A stretch of DNA of 6,525 nt from Sulfurovum sp. (GCA_015661535.1 DQVY01000209.1:1-6525), one strand, 5' to 3'. Counted from the stretch's first letter, positions 1 through 6,458 are shown. The notes: generated by a model from the letters alone, not told the origin. Program-made: numbers and translations.

Positions 1-425
1 AGCCCGCCAAGCAGAGCGCCACCCCATACATCTCTAGGGTAATGACGGTTCGATCTTACACGGCTATAAGCTGTATAGATCGCACCTAAGTACATGGGTA
101 TTGCAACATAGAACCCATATCGTTTATGCATAAATACAGCGCCGCTTACGGCACTTGAAGTATGTCCAGAAGGAAAAGAGTCTCGGTCATCATTGTCTGG
201 TCTTTTTGCTCTAATGGAATGTTTCAGCAGTACCGTTGAAACCATAGTTACTCCATACGACCTATAAAACTGATCTCTACCTTCTTCATCATCAAAATAA
301 TAGGTGCTCCCATATGCTATCGCAGGAATAGCGAAAGACAACACATCCCCTATCTTTTCACTATTACTTCCTGCATAGACCAGCTGTTGTAGTATCAAAA
401 GTAAAATGACTGAAATATGTTTCAT
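1..425 (-). CDS. PAP2-superfamily phosphatase, exported (3' end cut by window edge)
   Basis: The first 141 residues of a type 2 phosphatidic acid phosphatase (PAP2) family protein; the C-terminus lies beyond the left edge. All three signature motifs are visible: KX6RP (K68, R75-P76), PSGH (P85-H88) and SRX5HX3D (S121-R122, H128, D132), with H88 and H128 as the expected catalytic histidines. The first 18 residues form a signal peptide ending VYA before G19, so the enzyme should act in the periplasm or on the outer face of the membrane. Family members dephosphorylate lipid substrates such as phosphatidic acid, undecaprenyl pyrophosphate or lipid A; the substrate here cannot be told from sequence. 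The start at 425 follows a purine-rich but weak ribosome binding region and lies 21 nt after the stop of the upstream 282-aa gene, suggesting co-transcription. Family assignment is firm; the specific role is unknown. Confidence 0.9.
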   Translation of the reverse strand, partial: MKHISVILLLILQQLVYAGSNSEKIGDVLSFAIPAIAYGSTYYFDDEEGRDQFYRSYGVTMVSTVLLKHSIRAKRPDNDDRDSFPSGHTSSAVSGAVFMHKRYGFYVAIPMYLGAIYTAYSRVRSNRHYPRDVWGGALLGG

Positions 426-446
426 GCTATTTTCTTTCTCTCTATG

Positions 447-1295
447 TTAATCAAACATTCTCATAATAGAATTACCACCCTGTATAAAGTCAAAGACAGA
501 AGCTTCTTCTTCCTCCTCAAATATGTTGAAAGGAGAGTCGTCAAACATACCAAACATCGTGTTATACATTTTAGAAGAGTTGTACATCATGCCAGACATC
601 ATTTCTGCTGACTGACCGGAATACTTCATCCCTTTATAGATAGACTTTCCAGTATCGCCCACATTGCCAAGTATACCTATATCAAAAAGACCTTTCTTTT
701 TCTTCTTCTCTTCTCCAAACATACTGCCTAACCCAAAACTCGGCAAACCAAAGCTGCTGTCACCATCTAAATGTAAAGTTTTTTTCAAGTCACGTACAGT
801 GTTGGAAAAAGAGTATTCACCTTCAATTTCACCATCCATATGCAATGCTTCCTGTACACTGGTCAGACGTTTATCTAAATAAGACTCTTTTTGAGGAGAT
901 GCATAGTTGATGTCCAGTTCATGTCTGATCTGGTCGAGTTTTTTCTCTTTACCTGTCAATTCTTTTATGCCTAGTTCCTGTCTTATCTTTTGTAACTTAT
1001 CTTCCTTTTTCGCAGCTGTCTCTTCCTTTGCATTGGGAAGCAATACCTCCTTAATGGAACTGACAACACCTTCCTCTTTCTTTTCGGCACTGGTAAAAAG
1101 AGATTCTGTAGGCTTAGCTGCTTCCTCTTTTACTTGAGTCTCTGCACTTGCAGGTTCAGGAGAAACCTCCTCTTGTATATGGTATTTATTTTTAATATCT
1201 TCTTCATTTTGTTGGGTCAAAAGGTCTGATTCACTCATATAATCAGCACTCAAAAAAGTACTCATACCTATGGCAAGTAAAACAATTTTATACAT
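447..1295 (-). CDS. Exported protein of unknown function with four short helical repeats and Met-rich tail
   Basis: I do not recognise this 282-aa protein. Residues 1-17 look like a signal peptide with likely cleavage after LSA, and there is no lipobox cysteine (the protein has no Cys). Residues 20-98 are acidic, low complexity and probably disordered. Residues 100-178 carry four related segments: KLQKIRQELGI (100-110), KLDQIRHELDI (119-129), RLTSVQEALHMDG (143-155) and TVRDLKKTLHLDG (166-178). Next come a Gly/Ser/Phe linker, a run of five Lys (197-201), a Met/Tyr/Ser-rich stretch (223-250), five Glu (260-264) and a hydrophobic end. The start has AAAGG ten nt upstream and a TATAAT box at 1333-1338. 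It lies 50 nt after the AsmA-like gene and 21 nt before the PAP2 gene, all on the same strand, so an envelope role is a reasonable inference. No enzyme motif is visible. Confidence 0.85.
   Translation of the reverse strand: MYKIVLLAIGMSTFLSADYMSESDLLTQQNEEDIKNKYHIQEEVSPEPASAETQVKEEAAKPTESLFTSAEKKEEGVVSSIKEVLLPNAKEETAAKKEDKLQKIRQELGIKELTGKEKKLDQIRHELDINYASPQKESYLDKRLTSVQEALHMDGEIEGEYSFSNTVRDLKKTLHLDGDSSFGLPSFGLGSMFGEEKKKKKGLFDIGILGNVGDTGKSIYKGMKYSGQSAEMMSGMMYNSSKMYNTMFGMFDDSPFNIFEEEEEASVFDFIQGGNSIMRMFD
762..998 (-). repeat. Four-copy degenerate 11-13 residue repeat within the 282-aa protein
   Basis: The copies begin at residues 100, 119, 143 and 166, spaced 19-24 residues apart. The shared pattern is a basic residue, then a hydrophobic residue, an I/V/L, a charged or polar pair, then E/T-L and a hydrophobic residue. 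Copies 1 and 2 resemble each other (K-L-x-x-I-R-x-E-L), as do copies 3 and 4 (ending L-H-[ML]-D-G), suggesting duplication of pairs. The similarity is visible in protein and has decayed in DNA. Confidence 0.6.
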
Positions 1296-1332
1296 GAAAT
1301 TTATACCTTTACTGTGTGTTCATTTATAGACA

Positions 1333-1338
1333 ATTATA
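1333..1338 (-). promoter_or_regulatory. Candidate -10 box for the 282-aa gene
   Basis: A perfect TATAAT on the minus strand, preceded by GTG, lies in the 50-nt gap after the AsmA-like gene. It would start transcription near 1326 and give a leader of about 30 nt. No convincing -35 box is present, as is common for this group. It may be an internal operon promoter serving the 282-aa and PAP2 genes. Confidence 0.4.
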
Positions 1339-1351
1339 CACTATTTTAGTG
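1339..1351. promoter_or_regulatory. Perfect palindrome CACTA-N3-TAGTG at the AsmA-like stop codon
   Basis: The 5-bp arms at 1339-1343 and 1347-1351 flank a 3-base centre. The palindrome covers the TAA stop of the AsmA-like gene (1346-1348) and directly abuts the upstream side of the candidate -10 box. It could be a small operator. No T-run follows on either strand, so it is not a convincing terminator. Confidence 0.25.
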
Positions 1352-3937
1352 ATTTAGTATATGGGCTGGAGATTCAAGTGTTCTTTTGAGTATGTCTAAA
1401 GGTAAAAGCAGCATATCTTTTGTACCGGAGGTACTAACGACTGGGTTGTCTATGGTCCCTGTAATTTTCAGCCCTACCGTGATACTTTTGTTTTCGCCCA
1501 TCAATATATAGCCTAAAAGAGGCACATTCCCTACCACCTTTCCTAACTCACGTGCAACCTGTATAGCAAGATTCATATGAATGCTTCGTGTTTTCAAATC
1601 TAACTCACCTTTACCCACGATCGTGGCAGAACTGCTTTTAATATAGATAGAATCAAAAATAATTTTATGCATGGCGATCTGTCTATATTCTGCAACTCCC
1701 TCTTCTATACTAAAACCTTTCGTAGAATAGCCAGGGTTTTGCAACACTGCCAAGGCGGGGAGTGTGTTAATAAATGCCAAAGTGTTATTGTAGGCTTCAA
1801 ACCCCTTCATGACGCCTCCCTCTATAATAATCTGACCTTTTATTTGTTTTGCAGGATCACCAGCAATTTTAATAGAGTAACGTCCGTTATATAAACCGTT
1901 AAAGTTAAGCATTGGGTGCAATATTTTATCTTTTATCCGATAGGCATCTATAGCAATGGTATGATTTTTCATTGAGAATTTTATAATATCTCCTGAAGCA
2001 CTTCCTATCGCTTTAATGTCACCATTTTCCTTTATCTCAACATCATAACTGTCCATTAGCAAACGATAATTGCCATATTTTAAATGACTGTGTTTTCCCA
2101 ATATGATTAAAACCGTACCTTGTTTGGATTTTGCTTTCTTTTTCTTACCTTTCGATTTTTTTGATGCAACTTTTTTAGCTTCTAAAAACTTTTCAAGGTC
2201 TATGTGTAACTTATTCAGTTTAATTCTAGACTTCGCTTTATTGTAATGAAGTGCTTTATTAAAAGCGAAAAAATCGACATCTTTTTCTGTTATTTTTCCG
2301 GAAAAAGGTACTCTTGCCTTACACTCATTCTCCTTTTCATACAAAAAGCATGAGCTTCTCTTCAATGTGCCATTAAAAGTATAACGCTCAAAATCTTTTG
2401 TTACTATATGAATATGTCCTCCTTCTTCAAGGAGACTGACATCTGACACATAGGGTTTTATTTTCTTTAGATCACTGACTTTTATAGCTGTTTTATTGTG
2501 ATCATTCACCACAGTAAGAGAGAATTTCGGCACAAGAATTTTTGTTTTATCTTTATACGCTACAGTAAATGGCAAGGTTTTATTTTTTAAAGTAAAGAGG
2601 GTCCCTTTCTTATTTTTTATTTTTATATAGTCTGCATCAAAAACCAAAGCAGCTGTTTGCTTCTCCAAGTCAATCGTACCGTGTACTTTTCCCCCAAACT
2701 GTGTATCTTTTAAGACAATATCATTTAAGGTAATGATACCGCTTCTATATTGGAGATTTCCTTTTTGAACGGGAAGTTTTATCTTCTTAAGCCACACATC
2801 TCCTTGTGCAAAATTCACCCCAACAAAAAAATCTGTATAGTCATTTTTTAAGCCTATATCGGCCATAAAAAGTACATTCACTTCTGCACTCTTTTCACCT
2901 ATAGGCAAGACAATATCATAGGCTTTTAAGAGCGTGTTCAGTCTCTTGTCAAAGGCACTGTCTGCCTTTATCTTGATTTTTAAATTGGTTTTTTCATTCA
3001 ATAGATTGTGTATACTTACTTCGCTTCCATTTAGATCTAAGCCTTCATAAGTAGGCTCATTCAGATCAAAATAAAGCCCTCCGTCTTTAAAACGTAACAA
3101 AAATGAGGAGGCTAAAACAGGAGAGAGATCTTCTTTAAAATGTATTTTAACCTTTGAGAAGAGCATCTCTCCATCCAAACTCTTCATATCAGGATGAAAT
3201 GCACCTTTTACTATCTTTCCTTGACCACTTAAATAAAACAACTTATATTCTTCTGCTTCTACTTTGTCTAAGATCCAGGATTTTACGCCTTCATTCAGCT
3301 CAAAATGAAGCAGGGGATGAAGAGTGGTAAAGGTATTGCTTTTCACATTGAAGTCTATGGTATCACCTAGTTTACTGGCTGTAAAATCTCCTGTAATTTC
3401 ATAGGCATTGAATTTCCCCTCAGTATTCAGTTTCTCTGTAGTCAGATCATAGGTGAGTTTTCCATGCATATGCACATTGTCTTTTTTCAAATACAACATA
3501 GAAATATCGGCTTCTAACACTTGTCCCCGTCTATATATATTTCCCGCTATTTCATAGTCATTACTGGTGATATACAAAATATCATCTACAAATACAAAAT
3601 CTATTTGATTATTTTCAAAAGTGATATTTTTCAGATCGATACTCTCAAAATAGGTAAAAAGATATTTGATCCGGTCAAACACTTTATCAACATTCTCAAA
3701 AGATGGTTTTGCTTTACTTTGATGCAAAACAATATCTTCTGCATTCAGCGTAAGCTTTTTATCGAGTTTGATGTATAATCTGCCTATACTGTAGTCCCCT
3801 ACTTTTAGAGCATTCACTTGAATGCCTACTGAAAGCCAGATGAAGAGTGCAATAAAAAGGATGGTCAAAGCAATGAGTGTATTACGTAAGAACCGTCTAA
3901 TTGCATGGGCAGAAAACATTACACTGCTTTTGATCAT
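1346..3937 (-). CDS. AsmA/YhdP-like inner-membrane-anchored periplasmic protein
   Basis: An 863-aa protein with a short basic N-terminus (R14, R15, R18), one transmembrane helix (about 20-40) and a long beta-rich periplasmic region. Residues about 670-835 resemble the AsmA-like C-terminal domain, with the pattern IxGxxxxxIKGxxxxxGGxMKGFEAYNNTL, a later GKGELDLKTRSI segment and a closing GTIDNPV. The protein ends in an amphipathic LLPLDILKRTL segment. In E. coli, the AsmA-like proteins YhdP, TamB and YdbH form hydrophobic-grooved bridges that help move phospholipids to the outer membrane; the same role here is inferred from family. Its only cysteines (C530, C539) could form a disulfide. The start at 3937 is supported by AAAAGG with an 8-nt spacer; M7 (3919) is a weaker alternative. 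The 5' end overlaps mltG head to head. It is likely the lead gene of a possible operon with the 282-aa and PAP2 genes. Confidence 0.88.
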   Translation of the reverse strand: MIKSSVMFSAHAIRRFLRNTLIALTILFIALFIWLSVGIQVNALKVGDYSIGRLYIKLDKKLTLNAEDIVLHQSKAKPSFENVDKVFDRIKYLFTYFESIDLKNITFENNQIDFVFVDDILYITSNDYEIAGNIYRRGQVLEADISMLYLKKDNVHMHGKLTYDLTTEKLNTEGKFNAYEITGDFTASKLGDTIDFNVKSNTFTTLHPLLHFELNEGVKSWILDKVEAEEYKLFYLSGQGKIVKGAFHPDMKSLDGEMLFSKVKIHFKEDLSPVLASSFLLRFKDGGLYFDLNEPTYEGLDLNGSEVSIHNLLNEKTNLKIKIKADSAFDKRLNTLLKAYDIVLPIGEKSAEVNVLFMADIGLKNDYTDFFVGVNFAQGDVWLKKIKLPVQKGNLQYRSGIITLNDIVLKDTQFGGKVHGTIDLEKQTAALVFDADYIKIKNKKGTLFTLKNKTLPFTVAYKDKTKILVPKFSLTVVNDHNKTAIKVSDLKKIKPYVSDVSLLEEGGHIHIVTKDFERYTFNGTLKRSSCFLYEKENECKARVPFSGKITEKDVDFFAFNKALHYNKAKSRIKLNKLHIDLEKFLEAKKVASKKSKGKKKKAKSKQGTVLIILGKHSHLKYGNYRLLMDSYDVEIKENGDIKAIGSASGDIIKFSMKNHTIAIDAYRIKDKILHPMLNFNGLYNGRYSIKIAGDPAKQIKGQIIIEGGVMKGFEAYNNTLAFINTLPALAVLQNPGYSTKGFSIEEGVAEYRQIAMHKIIFDSIYIKSSSATIVGKGELDLKTRSIHMNLAIQVARELGKVVGNVPLLGYILMGENKSITVGLKITGTIDNPVVSTSGTKDMLLLPLDILKRTLESPAHILNH
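2123..2176 (-). other. Lysine-rich segment in the AsmA-like protein
   Basis: Residues 588-605 contain 11 lysines among 18 residues, mixed with Ala, Ser and Gly, sitting between two beta-rich blocks. It looks like an exposed, flexible, highly basic loop in the periplasm. Confidence 0.6.
3774..3779 (+). promoter_or_regulatory. Candidate -10 box for mltG, inside the AsmA-like gene
   Basis: A perfect TATAAT preceded directly by TG lies on the plus strand within the coding sequence of the AsmA-like protein. Transcription would begin near 3786, giving a leader of about 87 nt before the preferred mltG start. I see no good -35 box. It is the best match I found upstream of mltG, but AT-rich DNA gives chance matches. 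Confidence 0.35.
3854..3860 (+). promoter_or_regulatory. Ribosome binding site candidate for mltG
   Basis: AAAAAGG, 12 nt before the ATG at 3873, is the strongest purine-rich match near any candidate start. The ATGs at 3822, 3840 and 3861 have weaker or badly spaced sites, so this motif favours 3873. Confidence 0.5.
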
Positions 3938-4832
3938 CTCATTTGCCTTTTATACAACTATCCCCATTCAAACAACACGGACGCTTTTAGTGCCTCAGGG
4001 CTCTATTACACATATTATATCACAGCTGACACAAAAAGGCTATGCACTCTCTTTCATAGACAAATATATTTTGGTTTTTATGGGACAACCGCAAAGTGGG
4101 TGGGTCGACTTGGGAGAGAGCAATTTAAACCGTATTGACTTTCTCTATAAACTCACTACTGCAAAAGCCAAAATGGAAGAGATCACCCTCATTCCCGGTG
4201 AGACCACTGTACTTTTCCTCTCTTCTGTGGCAAAAGATCTAAACCTCAATGAAGAAAAATTAAACAACTACTATAAGACTTTATCTGTCTACCCTGAAGC
4301 GGGTATTTATGCAGACACCTATTATGTACCTTATGGCATTAACGAAAAGCATCTCATCCATTTTCTACTTTCTTCTTCTGAAAAAAAGTATAAAGAGATC
4401 TCTGAGAAAATTTATGGGACATACAGTAAAAAGAAATGGCTTAACACACTCATCATCGCTTCCATCATACAAAAAGAAGCTGCCAACAGCAAAGAGATGC
4501 CCCTTGTCTCATCGGTCATCTATAACCGTTTAAAAAAAGGGATGCCTTTGCAGATGGATGGGACACTGAACTATGGCAAATATTCACACATAAAGGTCAC
4601 GCCTGAACGCATAGAAAATGACACAAGCAGATTTAATACCTATAAACACAAAGGGTTGCCGCTCTCACCCATTGGAGCAGTCAGTTTTGACGCGATCAAA
4701 GCTGCTATAAAACCGGCTAAAACAGACTATCTCTATTTTATGAAAAATGCACAGGGGAAACATGACTTTTCGTCCACCTTTAAAGCACATCGTGCCAACA
4801 TTAGAAAAGCAAGGTCATCCTTTAAAAAGTAA
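3873..4832 (+). CDS. mltG: Endolytic murein transglycosylase MltG (YceG-like)
   Basis: MltG cleaves nascent peptidoglycan glycan strands at the inner membrane and so limits strand length. From the start at 3873 the protein has 319 residues: a basic cytoplasmic end (R5, K6, R8), one transmembrane helix (about 16-31) and a periplasmic YceG/MltG domain to the end. The active-site segment ASIIQKEA contains the expected catalytic Glu (E202). Other family blocks are VIYNRL (215-220), MPLQMDGTLNYG (224-235), NTYxxxGLPLSPI (255-267) and TDYLYF (284-289). In-frame ATGs at 3822, 3840 and 3861 would give 336, 330 and 323 aa; 3873 has the best ribosome binding site and a compact N-terminus. All the options overlap the AsmA-like gene head to head. 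The 3' end overlaps the kinase/phosphatase gene by 18 bp. Function is confident; the start is less so. Confidence 0.92.
   Translation: MSVLRKNRLIAWAENITLLLIISFAFYTTIPIQTTRTLLVPQGSITHIISQLTQKGYALSFIDKYILVFMGQPQSGWVDLGESNLNRIDFLYKLTTAKAKMEEITLIPGETTVLFLSSVAKDLNLNEEKLNNYYKTLSVYPEAGIYADTYYVPYGINEKHLIHFLLSSSEKKYKEISEKIYGTYSKKKWLNTLIIASIIQKEAANSKEMPLVSSVIYNRLKKGMPLQMDGTLNYGKYSHIKVTPERIENDTSRFNTYKHKGLPLSPIGAVSFDAIKAAIKPAKTDYLYFMKNAQGKHDFSSTFKAHRANIRKARSSFKK
3946..3951 (-). promoter_or_regulatory. Ribosome binding site deciding the AsmA-like start
   Basis: AAAAGG on the minus strand, with an 8-nt spacer to the ATG at 3937, is a near-ideal site. It lies inside the DNA encoding the MltG transmembrane helix. 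It argues that the overlap with mltG is real rather than a start-calling error. Confidence 0.65.
4014..4022 (-). promoter_or_regulatory. Candidate extended -10 promoter for the AsmA-like gene, inside mltG
   Basis: TGATATAAT on the minus strand fits the extended -10 pattern TGNTATAAT. Transcription would start near 4007, giving a leader of about 70 nt before 3937. It lies within mltG coding DNA and faces the candidate mltG promoter at 3774-3779, so the two transcripts would be complementary over about 220 nt. Confidence 0.4.
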
Positions 4833-6449
4833 CTGCCAGACATTGAGAATGAACATCGTGATGAACCCTACTTTATAGACCATGAATTCATTGCGTTCTA
4901 TAAAAGATTTACTTTTGTCAAAGTAGGGTTTTACTTTTTCCGGATTGCTGATCTCATACTGCATTTCTGAGTAGTTGTGGTAACGTTTGTCTGTGTCTGT
5001 CTCCAGTGCCCTTAGCATTACGGCTTCTAACCATGTGGGTATTTTGGCATTAAGTTTACTGGGTGCTTTGATGTTTTTTTCAAAAGAGGGACTTTGAAAA
5101 GGTTCTACCTCTCCAAAAGGGAACTTACCTGTGAGCACTTCATACAGGGTCACCCCTATGGCATAAACTTCTGTTTGTTCATTCACAGGAGAACGTTTAA
5201 AACGTTCAGGTGCGAGATATGACGGCGTACCTGCCCTTGTAACGTTTGAGTAGGCTTCGGTAATACTCCCAAAATCTATCATTTTAAACACCAACTTTTC
5301 TTTTCGTCTGGTAAGCATAATATTTTCAGGTTTAATGTCTCCATGTACCAGGTCATACTTAATGAGAAACTGAGACATTTTAAGTAAAAACTGTGCCAGT
5401 TCCACACTTAGATCAACAGAGAGTTGTTTTTTTTCTGTATATGCTTTGAGTGTCTCTCCCTCAACAAAAGCCATGATGTAATAGCGGTGTGTTCTGTTTT
5501 TTGGCACCACGGCTTTAGGGAAAAACCCTGCTTTTAAGCGTTTTGCCATCCATACTTCTTTGACAAAAAGGTCAAGCTGGACTTCATCATCTATCGCTTC
5601 ATAAGGTACAAACTTGATGACATAGTTCAAGCCTCTTTTTTCACAAAGCCAGGTACGATCATTTTGTATCAGTGATTTGACCAACTTGTAACCGTCTATC
5701 ACTTCCCCCGCTTTATAGTGTTCCTGTACAATGAGATCACTCTGCTTAAATTTAAGTCTTGGATCAAGTTCTTTGATCTCAAGAACAACGGCTGTGGTAT
5801 CATCAGGAAGATTGTCGTCATGCAGTTTTGAAGCTTTTTTCACTAAAAAAGAAGCACCCATTTTCATGCCCTCTGCCATTTGCTCTGTCGTCAGTTCATT
5901 GTAAAGCCCATCAGAACATAAAAGTATCTGATCTCCCTGCTGGAGGTTGTTTTCAAAGTAGTACGGAGAAACTGTCTCCTCTAAACCCATGGCAGAGGTC
6001 AAGACATTTTCCATGCCTTCTTCATCCATCGCATGGTCATCGGAAAGTTGTGAGAACTCTCCTTTTCTATGCAGGTAAATGCGGCTGTCTCCCACATTTG
6101 CCCCATATAGTCTATCTCCTTCTATAACCACCATAGCAAGTGTGGTAACCAATTCTTCACGCTCATAGTCTTCCATGGACTCCATATAAAGTACGCGATT
6201 GATGTTTTCAACAAAGTGCAGTATGGACTTTTCCATAGACCAGGATCTTGGTCTGTTCTTAAGGGAATGTACCAAAAAATTTGATGTACGTTTTGCTGCC
6301 TCCGCCCCCTGCATCGCTGAACCTACACCATCACATACTACAGCAACCGTAATGTTCTCCATCACCTTCACTTCAAAGAAGTCATCGCCCTTGAGCTGTG
6401 TACCTTTAGCGAGAGTGAGTCCTGACGTTAGTATGTTTTGCTTTGACAT
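4815..6449 (-). CDS. Bifunctional PP2C phosphatase / Ser-Thr kinase-like fusion, C-terminally membrane anchored
   Basis: A 544-aa fusion. Residues 1-230 are a PP2C phosphatase with the metal-site motifs: D23 in GDDFF, D40-G-V-G, GDSR (D121), CSDG (D180) and PDDTT (D216). Residues about 253-500 are a protein kinase fold: VIK lysine (K279), helix-C Glu (E298), HGDIKPEN catalytic loop (D371, N376), DFG (D392), APE (E415) and a late Arg (R489). No Gly-rich loop is visible at 261-270, the catalytic loop is HGD rather than HRD, and the usual Asp of subdomain IX is Glu (E427). Residues about 522-542 form one transmembrane helix, so both domains should face the cytoplasm. Such fusions would add and remove phosphates on Ser/Thr; in some Proteobacteria, as I recall, relatives sit near nitrate/nitrite transport genes. 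The substrate is unknown. The start at 6449 has AGAAGG with a 9-nt spacer. The 3' end overlaps mltG. Confidence 0.92.
   Translation of the reverse strand: MSKQNILTSGLTLAKGTQLKGDDFFEVKVMENITVAVVCDGVGSAMQGAEAAKRTSNFLVHSLKNRPRSWSMEKSILHFVENINRVLYMESMEDYEREELVTTLAMVVIEGDRLYGANVGDSRIYLHRKGEFSQLSDDHAMDEEGMENVLTSAMGLEETVSPYYFENNLQQGDQILLCSDGLYNELTTEQMAEGMKMGASFLVKKASKLHDDNLPDDTTAVVLEIKELDPRLKFKQSDLIVQEHYKAGEVIDGYKLVKSLIQNDRTWLCEKRGLNYVIKFVPYEAIDDEVQLDLFVKEVWMAKRLKAGFFPKAVVPKNRTHRYYIMAFVEGETLKAYTEKKQLSVDLSVELAQFLLKMSQFLIKYDLVHGDIKPENIMLTRRKEKLVFKMIDFGSITEAYSNVTRAGTPSYLAPERFKRSPVNEQTEVYAIGVTLYEVLTGKFPFGEVEPFQSPSFEKNIKAPSKLNAKIPTWLEAVMLRALETDTDKRYHNYSEMQYEISNPEKVKPYFDKSKSFIERNEFMVYKVGFITMFILNVWQLLFKG
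4864..4930 (+). terminator. Long-loop inverted repeat downstream of mltG, possible terminator
   Basis: Perfect 11-bp arms (AACCCTACTTT at 4864-4874 and its complement at 4920-4930) enclose 45 nt. That loop can fold further: TATAGA/TCTATA at 4874-4879 and 4897-4902, although base 4874 can pair in only one stem, with the palindrome ATGAATTCAT at 4882-4891 inside it. On the plus strand the structure starts 32 nt after the mltG stop and is followed by TTACTTTTTC. It lies within the juxtamembrane coding region of the kinase gene. The long loop makes an intrinsic terminator uncertain. Confidence 0.3.
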
Positions 6450-6458
6450 GGGTGTTTA

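Noticed and set aside
426..446. Terminator between the 282-aa gene and the PAP2 gene
   Set aside because: The 21-nt gap holds no stem-loop and reads as a purine-rich leader for PAP2.
664..882. Plus-strand open frame with a poly-Phe stretch
   Set aside because: The Phe run is the complement of the poly-Lys codons of the 282-aa gene; it is a shadow frame without start signals.
3521..3778. Plus-strand open frame inside the AsmA-like gene
   Set aside because: Ile/Lys/Tyr-rich antisense of AT-rich coding DNA with no domain or ribosome binding site.
3822..3872. Longer N-terminus for MltG (starts at 3822, 3840 or 3861)
   Set aside because: These starts have weak or badly spaced ribosome sites and add a long basic leader before the membrane helix; 3873 is preferred but not proven.
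5828..6127. Plus-strand open frame of 99 codons inside the PP2C region
   Set aside because: It is fully antisense to conserved PP2C motifs and has no supporting signals.
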